Assembly: GCA_963971405.1 (NCBI GenBank)
Contig: OZ020491.1
Coordinates: 12,518,855 to 12,582,854, forward strand
Direction: 5' to 3'
From: Psococerastis gibbosa
Taxonomy: Eukaryota > Arthropoda > Insecta > Psocodea > Psocidae
DNA length: 64,000 bases
Under the pieces are notes generated by a model. It saw only the letters and a list, made by a program, of their open reading frames with translations, had not been told where the DNA came from and made no database searches. Shown piece after piece: positions 23,260 to 33,667 of this stretch. Each line of letters opens with the position of its first letter. The first letter of the stretch is position 1. The position numbers were made by a program, and so were the translations under genes.

Positions 23260-24333
23260 GACTTATATCACATTCAAATTTTCTTGCTGCTTGATTATTA
23301 CTTACTTCAGCCAACACCCGTCTACGGCATACCGTGGCTGGAGACCGTTATCAATATGGCTGCTTGTGTAGCCTGCACAAGATAAGTACGCAATTTGGCG
23401 GGGAAACCCAGTGCTAATGTAGCCTCCACAAGCTAAGTACAGAGTTTTTGACCGGGTCCAGGTATCCGTTCTGCTATGCTGCAATGTGTAAGACTTCAAT
23501 ATTTTTTGCGTTGGTACTTATCTCTGATAGTTAGCTTATGGTTAACGGGTGCCTCGTAAGGCATATTATCGCTCCCGCCGCTCCAGTTAATATATTTCTA
23601 TGGTCTACGGCAGTTCATCCATTTGATGCCATGCCTGCCAGTATATTTCTTGCTCTATATGTTTGGTGGATACGTCGTCAGCGCCGTTCGCTTACAGGGC
23701 AATGGAGTTAGTATGCAGTACCCTCCAAAAACGAGCTGGGGCGTGTTGGGGATTCCTAATAAAATAAAAACCGAATCAGCTCAGAAATGAATGTTCAAAG
23801 TCAACACCTGGTCAGATTTGTACAAGAACCGCGGGTGCCACAGCTGACCCGTGAGATTAAACTGCTGGTTGTTAAATTAGCGGGGCCTTCCAAAATGCTG
23901 TAAATGTCAAGAATTTGACCTGTAAGTTTAATTTGTCAGAGATATCATCTCACTCAACCCACGTCCGCTGCTATTTTCAGAAGCATAACAAAAACACATG
24001 ACGTCATCATTTCTTATGATGGAGCACATGGACACCTAAAATACAACTCATAATTTTTTGAGAAGTTGCTGAAATACGAGACTCCACGGCAAAGAAAGAG
24101 TCTTTTCCTCCTTTAAAATCTTTCTATACTTTCTTCTGTTCAAACATATGCATTGAAATATGCAATGAATGTCGCAGTATTCACATTTTAAATTATGATG
24201 CTGGGAATACTGAACGTACTGCAAAGTGGAAATCACCAAAAATGTAATTGATTAACATGCCTGCAACTTATATTTTCTGCGCGTTTGCACTCGTGCGACA
24301 ATTACCAGCCTTAAAAATTAAAATATCAGTTTT
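23260..24333. other. No gene seen
   Basis: At 23360-23440 the segment GTAGCCTGCACAAGATAAGT is echoed by GTAGCCTCCACAAGCTAAGT about 50 bases later, a small tandem duplication. No gene. Confidence 0.4.
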
Positions 24334-25185
24334 TTGCTTTCCAATTTATATGTAGTAGCCCTATAAGGAAAGCTTAGTGATTGTCGAAATTTTTGATTCC
24401 GAGATTTCAACGGATTTACACGTTTTGAGGTACCAGGAACCCAAAAAAGTGTTTTTTACGAAATGTCTGTCTCTCTGTCGCTCTGTCTGTGCGTCGATTT
24501 CCGGGCCAACTACGCGGTCGATTTTGATGAAATTCGTACCTCGGGACCATTTTATTTTTATTTTGGGCTAACTCAATTTGGGAGGTTTTATTTTCAAAAT
24601 ACTCCAAATAAACATCTAAAAAAATTATTTCTCCAAAACGGCTCCTACGATTTCTTTTAAATTCACATATATTGTAGTCGCTATTAATGTTGACAAAATG
24701 CGGGGGGTCGCTTGCCCCTTTATAGTTTGCTTCTGGGGGTAACAAAAAATAAAAATAACTAAATTTTAAAGAAAAATGACTAAAAAAAAAAAAATTCTGC
24801 AAAACCTTTTTATCCATGATTTCTACCTCCAGACATGTTTTAGGTGTTAAATTGAGTAACGATACCTGACAGGTTGCTTTCCCAAAGAACTATTTGGTTT
24901 TGTGCAAAAACTTTTTTTTTTTTTTTTTTTAATGATGAAATGAAAATTCACGCTCAAATGCATTGCGTGCCCTGCCATTATTGCTGTGTGGTAATGTGTT
25001 GGTCTGACCTATCTAGAATTTACCTCACCTCCAGTGCCGTCAGGTGGGAACCCCCCCTCCCCCCTCCCCCCCGCCCGAGATATCGAAAAGTTAACTATAA
25101 GACAATTATTTACCACCTACTCATTATCTCTATCTACTAATTGATAAATTGGAAAGCCTGTTCGAGTAAACTTGGACCGGTTCTT
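24334..25185 (+). mobile_element. Element H4, full length
   Basis: Starts TTGCTTTCCAATTTATATG, ends GTAAACTTGGACCGGTTCTT. The subterminal inverted copy TTGATAAATTGGAAAGC is present. The terminal stem-loop has a mismatch (CGAG-TAAA-CTTG). The microsatellite is short (GTCTGTCTCTCTGTCGCTC). The C-run at 25051-25075 is broken by T and G. Frames crossing it are shared fortuitously with other copies. Confidence 0.8.
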
Positions 25186-26970
25186 TATTTATTATTTTTA
25201 AAAGAAATGAATCATTGCATAACAAAAGCTTATAAGTTAAATGTTTTTAATACGCTTAATACAACTTGGGGGTTTATCGCGAATAATTTAATCATATTCC
25301 CTATTAAATTAATATGAAAACAGCGTAGTGGGGCTGCTGAAGCTCACAAATTATCTAGGGCTGGGTCTCCTTTATAATGTCTGGTTTCAAGCTGGGCGAT
25401 ATGAATCCCAGTGACCCATAAGATCTAGACATGCAGTATTTACTGACTGACTATAGCTTGTACAAGTGTTCCCATGATCATTTAATATATTTTTTTGTTA
25501 AATTATACCCCTTCATTAAAAAGTTATAAGTAAGCATACATATGTATATAATGTACAATGTCTTCTCAGGCTGCCCAGCAACTTTTTTAAGTGATGCAGA
25601 CTTCAATTTCCGCTAAAACAGGTCTGCTTCGAGGATGTAGGCTGTTAACGTTAAGACGTTGGCACTAATCTTATAACTTTTGCTATGGGCTCGACATGGA
25701 AGTTGGTTTTCCAAGCTCTTGACCGGGAAATCTTCTGGATTCTAAAGTGGTTTTCCAAGAAATTTAGCTTATCACAGCTCTCAAAAGTTTTCCCAACTCA
25801 GGAGTATGTTGAGAAATGCCAAATTTCATTAGCAGTTACCTTAGGTTCATTCGGGCTCTCTTTGTCCTCTTAGATATTATCACTAGGCATTTATCATCCA
25901 ACTCAAAAACGTTTAAAAATGTTTCGACGTTAAAAATAAATAAAAAATAAATATACAAATAATAAAATTAAAATATAATTTTTATTTGAGTTTGGGTTGT
26001 TACTAATAATACTGAAATTCGGTACAATGGAGTTTTTCCTTAATGTTCAAGATTAATGCTAAATAGGGCGTAGACTTATGAACTTATGGTTGCATCAGTA
26101 TGAGGTGCATTTTTAATACACAGTTATTTGTATCCTGTGGGAACATGGTCTCCCGGGCATGATGAGCTTCCCCAAGACCCATAATCAAGAGCCAGGGATG
26201 CGATGGAAATCTGTGTGTATATATGCCTGAGAACTGTGTTGATGCTATCATCGCCCCATGTTTTTATTATGACAACAAATCGTGCTCTTCGTGTATCATT
26301 CTGTTCTTCTGGGTGGCCATATTACGTACGTGCATTGTTTACCTTGGCTAGAACAATAATAAAACACAATGACGAAAATAACAACAAAAAATGTCGTAGC
26401 TTTTCTCTCGTGATTTCGCGTTGGAGAGCTTAAAACAATGTATTCGTATGAGATTTATAATCGCGAATTTCAGACAGTTGTCATCCATGAAAAACTCGCC
26501 CATATTATATCAGCTTTAAAGTTACTCTTGCCTAATTCTGCGTTAATGTTTGAACATTTCAATTTTAAACGAAAATTCATGTAAGAATCCCTTCAACCAG
26601 TTCTGGAAATATTATCGAAGGTCGATAGGTGGTTATATATGCTAAGTCTAAGCTCTAGCTAGATATCTGTTTACCATTGAATTGGAAGTATTTATATAGA
26701 CTTAACACCAGTCTTTGACTCTGTGTTTGATGTACATGATAGAGACTGCCAAAACATTGTTAGAATATGCAGATCTGATAGGTGTGGGCAAGCTACTGAG
26801 ACTAACCGAAGCGAAGGGAACGTGTAAGGTTACACTTACCGGAGACAAACTCAGGTTACAAAAAGGAGGCGAACCCGGTTAAAATATGCCAAAGGACTAT
26901 CAAACCCGACCGGCTTGGTCCTAGGAGAGAAAATTTCATTGACTAACAATTTTAAACAGAATGTTTTTAT
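25186..26970. other. No gene seen
   Basis: Frames up to 76 codons carry no recognised motif. No repeat of the window maps here. Confidence 0.4.
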
Positions 26971-27942
26971 GAAGTGGAAACTTCTTTAGGTGCACCACAC
27001 ACAGATTTTAGCAGGGGAGTAAGTTGGACTGGTTCGACACTCGACATGCGACATGCTCGATAGAGTGAGGCGCACCACACAGATTTTAGCAGACTTGACT
27101 TTCTTTGACACCCCATTTAAATTGCATGGGCGGGCTTAAAGCAACTTTTTGGGCAGATGTAGAAAGCTTATCTCAATTTTAATTATACCCATGTCTTCGT
27201 CTATTCTTCCTCTTGGCCATGCTATACTTGATGAGATAGGGCCAGGGGTTCGACTTTGGGGGGTGGAAACGTGATGGGGTGGGCCCAAATTTGCCGATTT
27301 TAAGCGAAAATAGTTTTTTTTTTCAGCCGCGTTTTTGGAGGCGTTAATGTTAATTTGAGAACTTCAAACTACTTTAGTTCTTTTCCACGTTTCTTACTCT
27401 TTCCAGGCATATATTTAGTTTTACTAGCCGTCTCTTCGTTCAGGCTCAGGTGAGTGTGTAAGCCATCCGTGTTTCGGCGGAAAACAGGTGGAAAGGGTAC
27501 ATTTCCAATTACATGCAGAGTAAAAAATTCCACAGCCTGCAAGTTTCAACCGAAATTAATTTTTAATGTCTTATTCGAAGCAGTATGAATTAAGGTTTCA
27601 AACGACTACAAATACATAGTTTCAAAATCACCCTTTCACCCCTTAAACACGGGTGGAACACAAAATTTGGCTGGTGGTGGAAACGTCAGGGGGTGCGCAC
27701 GATTTTCAACAAAAATGGGCCTCCTCGGCCGCGTTATTATTATCTATTTTAAAAGTTCAAACTACTTAACTACTTAAAACAATTATTTGTTTTACATTGT
27801 GTTACTAGTGTGTGTGTGTATTTAGCGGTTTTGTGATATTGAAAAATACTGCATTTTGAAAAAATAATTCATATTGAAAAATACCGAGTGTGTACTTAGG
27901 ACCGCACGGCAGAAGTGAAAACTTACACACACACTCGGTTTT
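26971..27942 (+). mobile_element. Element R1, palindrome-ended repeat
   Basis: Shares most of its length with the reverse complement of R2 (60679-61858). It starts GAAGTGGAAACTTCTTTAGG, continues with CACAGATTTTAGCAG and a long non-coding body (TCCGTGTTTCGGCGGAAAAC, CCGAAATTAATTTTTAATGT). Near the end is ACCGAGTGTGTACTTAGGAC with GGCAGAAGTGAAAACTT. A segment around GGTGGAAACGT...CCGCGTT occurs twice (about 27256-27385 and 27668-27775), an internal duplication. H5 begins immediately after. Class unknown. Confidence 0.6.
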
Positions 27943-28792
27943 TTGCTTTCCAATTTATACGTAGTATAAGGAAAGCTTTGTGACGGTCGAAATTTTCGAT
28001 TCCGAGATTTCAACGGATTTACATGTTTTAAGGTCCCAGGGACCAAAAAAAAAAGTGGTTTTTACGAAATGTCTGTCTGTCTGTCGTTCTGTCGTGTCTG
28101 TGCGTCGATTTCCGGGCAAACTACTCGGTCGATTTTGATGAAATTCGGCATGTAGGTTCACAAAAAATCATACCTCGGGGCAATTTCTTTTTTATTTGGG
28201 ACTAACTTGGGGGGTTTTTATTCTCAAAAAACTCCAAAAAAATGTCTAAAAAAATTATTTCTCAAAAACGGCTCCAACGATTCCTTTTAAATTCACATAT
28301 ATTGTAGTCGTTATTAATTTTAACGAAATGCGGGGGGTCGCTTGCCCCTTGATAGGTTGCTTCTGGGGGTAAAAAAATAAAAATAACTAAATTTTAATGA
28401 AAAATGACTAAAAAATAATTTTTCTGTGAAACCTTTCTATCGATGATTTCTACCTTCAGGTATGTTTTAGGTGTTAAATTGAGTAACGAAACCGGACAAG
28501 TTGCTTTCCCAGAAAAGTATTTGGTTTTGTAAAAAAAAATGTTTTTTTGAAAAAATGATTATTCACACTCAAATGCATTGCGTGCCCTGCCAGTATTACT
28601 GTGTGGTAATGTGTTGGTCTGACCTATCTTGAATTTACCTCACCTCCAGTGACGTCAGGTGGAACCCCCCCCCCCCCCCCCGAGATATCGGAAATTTAAC
28701 CAACAATTATTTACCATGAAATTACTCATTTTCTCTATCTACTAATTTTGATAATTTGGAAAGGATGTTCGAGTAAACTCGGACCGGTTCTT
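27943..28792 (+). mobile_element. Element H5, full length
   Basis: Complete family H copy with TTGCTTTCCAATTTATACG at the start, GTCTGTCTGTCTGTCGTTC microsatellite, a 17-base C-run (28665-28681), and a TCGAGTAAACTCGGACCGG end with TTCTT. The subterminal inverted repeat has lost one A. It is inserted next to R1, and MITE K3 follows 8 bases later. Confidence 0.8.
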
Positions 28793-28800
28793 TCTAACTA

Positions 28801-28927
28801 TGGCGATTATTTTTAATTTTAACCTGGGATTAAAAATGTAAGCTAGATAATTTTGTAATGGAAAGTGCTATTCAAAATTGGTATGTTTAAATTTTTAACC
28901 CCAAGAATAATTTAATACTGATCGCCA
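28801..28927. mobile_element. MITE family K, copy 3, TA-flanked
   Basis: Inverted ends TGGCGAT and ATCGCCA, flanked by TA on both sides (28799-28800, 28928-28929) as for Tc1/mariner-type elements. The inner arms ACCTGGGATTAAAAATGTA and TTTTTAACCCCAAG are inverted relatives. Only 127 bp, non-coding. The best-bounded copy of the family. Confidence 0.65.
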
Positions 28928-29204
28928 TAGTAGGCCCGCTGTTCCAGTGATGAGCGAGGAGTGAGGACTCTTACTGGTAGGTACCTGCTGTGTTGTAAAG
29001 TACTTTCAATAATGCATTGAATGAATGAACTGATTAGCTTATCTCGATGTTAGGCCACAGTGTGTTATTGCTGATATGCACACCCAATTACGATCTGTGA
29101 ACCAGAAAATTAAATAACCATAATTGCATACTTCGAGGGGTAGGGATGATAAAAATCCTTTAAATCAGCTAGTGTTGTAAGATACTTACTTAGCGTGTCC
29201 GGGC
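28928..29204. other. No gene seen
   Basis: Short spacer before a LINE fragment. Confidence 0.4.
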
Positions 29205-29425
29205 CTAGGACGCGTTGATCCATAACATTGCGGCCTGGAGGGCCTTGTCAGTAGCATCTGAAAGATCTGTCTGGGACACAGCTTCTTCTAGTCTCGGGCA
29301 AACCAGAAGCTGGCCGTCGTCTTGTTGTTCGCATTCGCAAGTCGGGTCCTCCGCCAGTCCCCAGTCCAGTTCGCGCGGCATCCCCCGCAACCCCCCGTTC
29401 TTAGCCTATTGAGGCTCTGCCATGC
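29205..29425 (-). pseudogene. LINE reverse transcriptase C-terminal fragment
   Basis: The minus strand encodes DWGLAEDPTCECEQQD, then QLLVCPRLEE and TDLSDATDKALQAA. This matches the Cys-rich C-terminal end of LINE polyproteins as I know it (WGL..DPTCECG..E....HLL.CP, then LA.AT..A). Just upstream, in another frame, SLNRLRTG gives the preceding LNRLRTG motif, so at least one frameshift separates them. Usual features are altered: CECG is CECE and the HLL histidine is Q. About 200 bp survive of a multi-kilobase element, with no catalytic core. A dead 5'-truncated copy. Confidence 0.7.
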
Positions 29426-30089
29426 AGGGTACGGTAGTTGAGCTCCTAATAAGGACTTCGTTAAATATCGAAGGATTTTCTAGTGTTATAAGATGTATTG
29501 GATCGTAGCGCTGCTGTGATTATCTGACAACACTGAATTATTTGTAAAATACTAAGCTTTGAGGACAAACGGAAAAGAATTACTCTGGGGATTATTTATA
29601 CCATCTTAACACGGTGTTAAACCTAACCCGCCCGTATGTAAATGATGTAGAGAATGTGCGAATTCTATGTCAAAGGGCACAAAAATGCATGTTCCACCTA
29701 CGTCCAGCGCATGCAACAATGAACAGCGACTAATCTTGGTTGACTAACAATTTGTCATTTTTCATACCTGTGCTAATTTGCATTCATAATACGGTTTATT
29801 TAAGATAATTAAGGCCTGATTTATAGAGAACTTAACATACCCATCTTCATAACCGTGGCCGTAGAAAAGTTAAAACCAGGAAACCTTTGTACGTTATGGC
29901 GTTCCTCGTGAATGCCTCTTACACTAATTAATATGGTGTAAGTTTTCTATATATATATATATATTGTTTTATATTTTTTAAATAAATAAAATCATAAATC
30001 ATAAAAATTTGTAATATTTTGAATACATTTAAAAAGAAATTATATCTTTTTCAAATTATTCTTTTACGTTGGTACTTGATTTCCCTTCA
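29426..30089. other. No gene seen; TA repeat
   Basis: A TA run lies at about 29949-29965. No supported gene. Confidence 0.4.
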
Positions 30090-30968
30090 TTGCTTTCCAA
30101 TTTATACGTAGTATAAGGAAAGCTTTGTGACGGTCGAAATTTTCGATTCCGAGATTTCAACGGATTTACACGTTTTGAGGTCCCAGGAACACAAAAAAGT
30201 GGTTTTTACGAAATGTCTGTCTGTCGCTCTGTCGCTCTGTCTGTCTGTCTGTCTGTCTGTCTGTGCGTCGATTTCCGGGCAAAGTACTCGGTCGATTTTG
30301 ATGAAATTTGGCATGTAGGTTCACAAAAATCATACCTCGGGACAATTTATTTTTATTTTGGGCTAACTCAATTTGGGGGGTTTTATTTTCAAAAAACTCC
30401 TAACAAACGTCTAAAAAAATTATTTCTCGAAAACGGCTCCAACGATTTCTTTTAAATTCACATATATTGTAGTCGTTATTAATTTTGACATAATGCGTTG
30501 GGTCACATGCCCCTTAATAGTTTGCTTATGGGGGTAAAAAAATAAAAATAACTAAATTTTATTGAAAAATGACTAAAGAATAATTTTTATGTGAAACCCT
30601 TCCATCGATGATTTCTACCTTCAGACATGTATTAAGTGTTAAATTGAGTAACGAAACCGGACAGGTTGCTTTCCCATAAAAATATTTGGTTTTGTAGATA
30701 AAATGTTTTTTTGAAAAAATGATAGAAAATTCACGTTGAAATGCATTGCGCGCCCAGCCAGTATTGCTGAGTGGTAATGTTTTGGTCTGACCTATCTAGA
30801 ATTTACCTCACCTCCATTGACGTCAGGTGGACAACCCCCCCCCCCCCCCCCCCGAGATATCGGAAATTTAACCATAGGAGAATTATTTGCCATGAAATTA
30901 CTCATTTTCTCCATCTACTAATTTTGATAAATTGGAAAGCATGTTCGAGTAAACTCGGACCGGTTCTT
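30090..30968 (+). mobile_element. Element H6, full length, longest microsatellite
   Basis: Full family H copy. The tandem GTCT stretch (30214-30265) is the longest in the window. The C-run is 19 bases (30835-30853). Ends TTGCTTTCCAATTTATACG and TCGAGTAAACTCGGACCGG plus TTCTT, with GATAAATTGGAAAGCATG as the inverted subterminal copy. Frames on both strands through the microsatellite translate it as TDRQ or SVCL repeats and are not genes. Confidence 0.85.
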
Positions 30969-30996
30969 TTGTTTAAAAAATTAAAATAAAAAAAAT

Positions 30997-31262
30997 CGCA
31001 ACGACGCGCGGTGTTTCCACCGCGCCGCATGATAGTTCACTTCGGTATGTATAAGCCAAGAACCGTGATCGTGCATGCTGGGATGTCGCAGTAACATACG
31101 ACACGTGATTTTCCAAAGTAGTGACCCCTCCAAGTACTAGCCACGTGGGACTGCGTGGTGTTCCCAAGTGGTCACCCACACTTGTACTAATCACTCCCAA
31201 TGCTTCTTTCTTCGGTAATCGGTTTAATACCTATGTGTTCCCACATGGTACGGTCGTTGACA
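30997..31262 (-). repeat. Degenerate tandem of 5S rRNA-like units
   Basis: Reading the minus strand from 31262, unit 1 (to 31153) follows animal 5S rRNA in order: CGACCGTACCATGT, CCGATTACCGAAG, GATTAGTAC, GGGTGACCACTTGGGAACAC. Unit 2 (31150-31096) is only a 3' half (GGCTAGTACTTGGAGGGGTC). Unit 3 (31095-30997) has GGTTCTTGGC, TACCGAAGTGAA, GGCGCGGTGGAAACACCGCG and lacks the middle of the 3' half. There is no spacer between units. Too diverged to be functional 5S genes. A short T-run follows unit 3. Either old 5S pseudogenes or a 5S-derived satellite. Confidence 0.65.
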
Positions 31263-31433
31263 AGGGATGAGTACTCAATCACCCTACTTGACTGCACGCT
31301 TTCTATTATTGTATTTATAGTTACATAAGTAGGTACCTGATACTGAGTGGTGTCGCTTGTTGTCGCTGTCCATCATCGATCGAATTAATTAATATTGAAG
31401 TTAATTAATGTTGTTGGTGTGTGTATTTTATTT

Positions 31434-32186
31434 TTGCTTTCCAATTTATATGTGATTGTCGAAATTTTCGATTCCGAGATTTCGACGGATTTACACGTTT
31501 TGAGGTCCCAGGAACCCGAAAAAGTGGTTTTTACGAAATGTCTGTCTGTCGCTCTGTCTGTCGCTTTGTCTGTCTGTGCGTCGATTTCCGGGCAAACTAC
31601 TCGGTCGATTTTGATGAAATTCGCCATGTAGGTTCACAAAAATCATACCTCGGGACCATTTTTTTTTATTTTGGGCTAACTCAATTTGGAGGGTTTTATT
31701 TTCGAAAAAATTAAAAAAAACGTCTAAAAAAATTATTTCTTGAAAACGGCTGCAACGATTTCTTTTAAATTCACATATATTGTAGTCGTTATTAATGTTA
31801 ACAAAACAGGGTGGTTCACTTGCCCCTTGATATATAGTTTGCTTCTGGGGGTAAAAAAATAAAAATAACTCAATTTTCATGAAAAATGACTAAAACATAA
31901 TTTTTCTGCGGAACCTATCTATCGATGACTTCTACCTTCAGGTATGTTTTAGGTGTTAAATAGAGTAACAAAAATGAACAGGTTGCTTTCCCAAAAATGT
32001 ATTTGGTTATGTGTAAAAAATTATTTTTTAAAGAAATTATAGAAAATCAACGCTCCAATACATTGCGTGCCGTACACTAGATAGAATGGAATTTCAGAAA
32101 AATTATTTACTATGAAGTAACTCATTATCTCTATCTACTAATTGATAAATTGGAAAGCATGTTCGAGGGAACTCGGACCGGTTCTT
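31434..32186 (+). mobile_element. Element H7, lacks the C-run segment
   Basis: Full ends are present (TTGCTTTCCAATTTATATG and an ACTCGGACCGGTTCTT end). About 90 bases around the CGTCAGGTGG/C-run region are deleted (junction near 32080). The terminal hairpin is altered to CGAG-GGAA-CTCG, conserving the stem while changing the loop. The 5' hairpin ACGTAGTATAAGGAAAGC is also missing. Confidence 0.8.
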
Positions 32187-33281
32187 ATATTTTTGATGTA
32201 AAATATATTTGAAATTTTTTTCTTTTTCAATCTGAGGTGACATCTTGTATTCAAACTAGCCCAGGCAAACCCCTCAGGGGGTTTTTGGTACTCTATGAAA
32301 TATTGTATGCCTTTTAGTTTATGTTGAATATATGCCCTTGTTCCGTGGAGTAACGGACGAAGAACAAAAAAATAAAAAAATATTATTAGGGAAACTTTAG
32401 GACAATACTAACAACACTAGTCTTAAGAATCTTGATTATTGTAATACTAACCATTCCTTGCCTTACCTGGGTTAGCCCACAGAAGACTTTCTAGTCTTAT
32501 GGTTCGCCCAGGTAAAAGTAAAGTCGTTATTAATTTATTTATTATTTATTATTATTAATATTGATGGGCTTTTATTGTAGTACTTGTAGTGTGGCCAATT
32601 GAACCTTACCTGTCAACGACCCCAACAGTTATGCATTCCTAATCCTTATTCATCTGGTATTCTTGGATCGTCAGTTCGGACTGACTCGATTGATCTAGTC
32701 AGCCGTGAATGGGATCTTTAACTTTACTTATTTCGAAGTTTGAAGAACTTACGTACTTACTGCCTGCTCGTTAATTAATAGATATATTTGCGTTATTATT
32801 TTACAAATATAACCGAGGGGTTAGTTCCTTGTTATTCGGAGTTGTTTATGCGTTGTGCGTGTGGCATACCGCTGTTTGTGAGTTTTTCCGGTGTAAATGG
32901 AAAACTGTTGTCGACCGTACCCTTTGTAGAAAAGCATTTTCTATTTTAGGTCTATTGTATGAGGTGTGAAAATCGTTCTTTTGAAGCACCGTGAGAATGG
33001 AGTAGTGCGTGTGAAGGGATATATTGTTGGATACGGAAGCACGTATACAATTTTAGGGGAAAATGGGGAAAGTGGAGTCGAAAATCAGGACCGGTTGCAG
33101 GAAAGGGTTCGTCACAAAATTGAAAGGTTCTCATTTTCTACCCAACCCTTTCAATTCCATATTGTCATATTTTGACGTTCTTTTTGTTAAATGCAAGCCA
33201 GGCGCGGCTTTAAGGGAGTAGTAAAGAAATAGGAATAGGAAAATATTTCTGTTGCGAATGTGAATTTTGTGTTATGCGCTG
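32187..33281. other. No gene seen; one strong hairpin
   Basis: A compact inverted repeat at 32469-32520 has outer arms TTACCTGGG and CCCAGGTAA and an inner stem AAGACT/AGTCTT. It is shaped like a tRNA missing its D and T arms, but I see no convincing promoter boxes. A smaller stem, CCCCTCAGGGGG, lies near 32270. No coding sequence. Confidence 0.4.
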
Positions 33282-33285
33282 TTAA

Positions 33286-33661
33286 GGGCAATCTGGAGTC
33301 GCCGATACTCCATTCACTGCTCAAACTTCAATTTCTCATGAAATATGGAACGCAGAACAATGAAAAAATGCTGAATGGCCAGAAGAATTTTTTCTCCTAA
33401 TTTTGATGTATAGGATGTGGCCTTAACTAACCCCAATTCGCCACAGTTGATGATCTCCTTCAGCTTGAACTCCTGAGTGACCGTTATTTTTTGCGTATCA
33501 AGTTCACTAACTATAGCCGATCGGTATATATATACTATATATCAAAATTAGGAGAAAAAATTCTTCTTTCCATTCAGCATTTTTCCATTGTTCTGCGTTC
33601 CATATTTCATGAGAAATTGAAGTTTGCACAGAAATGGAATATCGGCAACTCCGGTTTACCC
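33286..33661. mobile_element. MITE with TTAA flanks
   Basis: About 376 bp between two TTAA tetranucleotides (33282-33285, 33662-33665). The ends GGGCAATCTGGAGTCGCCGA and (inverted) GGGTAAACCGGAGTTGCCGA are related. The arms run about 120 bases (AACTTCAATTTCTCATGAAA, CTCCTAATTTTGATGTATAG). A TTAA duplication fits piggyBac-type transposition. Non-coding. The two frames within it are the arms read in either direction. Confidence 0.65.
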
Positions 33662-33667
33662 TTAATA

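Noticed and set aside
23135..23385. Two plus-strand frames that share a peptide (ARKCSQCGTRTNNLSGES) with frames near 773-964 and 3208-3396
   Set aside because: The shared peptide is SINE A read on its antisense strand, not a conserved zinc-finger protein.
30102..30455. Overlapping frames on both strands with TDRQ or SVCL runs, repeated at 18420, 24416, 27955, 31385, 31491 and 51486
   Set aside because: They are the GTCT microsatellite and flanks of family H translated in six frames. Copies agree because the DNA is homologous, and the frames end at different stops.
31153..31262. Functional 5S rRNA gene
   Set aside because: Too many differences in stems and loops, and the adjoining units are broken. 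Called as degenerate repeat instead.
32264..32290. GC-rich stem followed by TTTTTGG as a bacterial-type terminator
   Set aside because: The window is eukaryotic and no gene ends here. The stem is short.
32469..32520. Armless tRNA gene
   Set aside because: Good outer and inner stems, but no convincing A or B box and no conserved tRNA bases. Recorded only as a hairpin.
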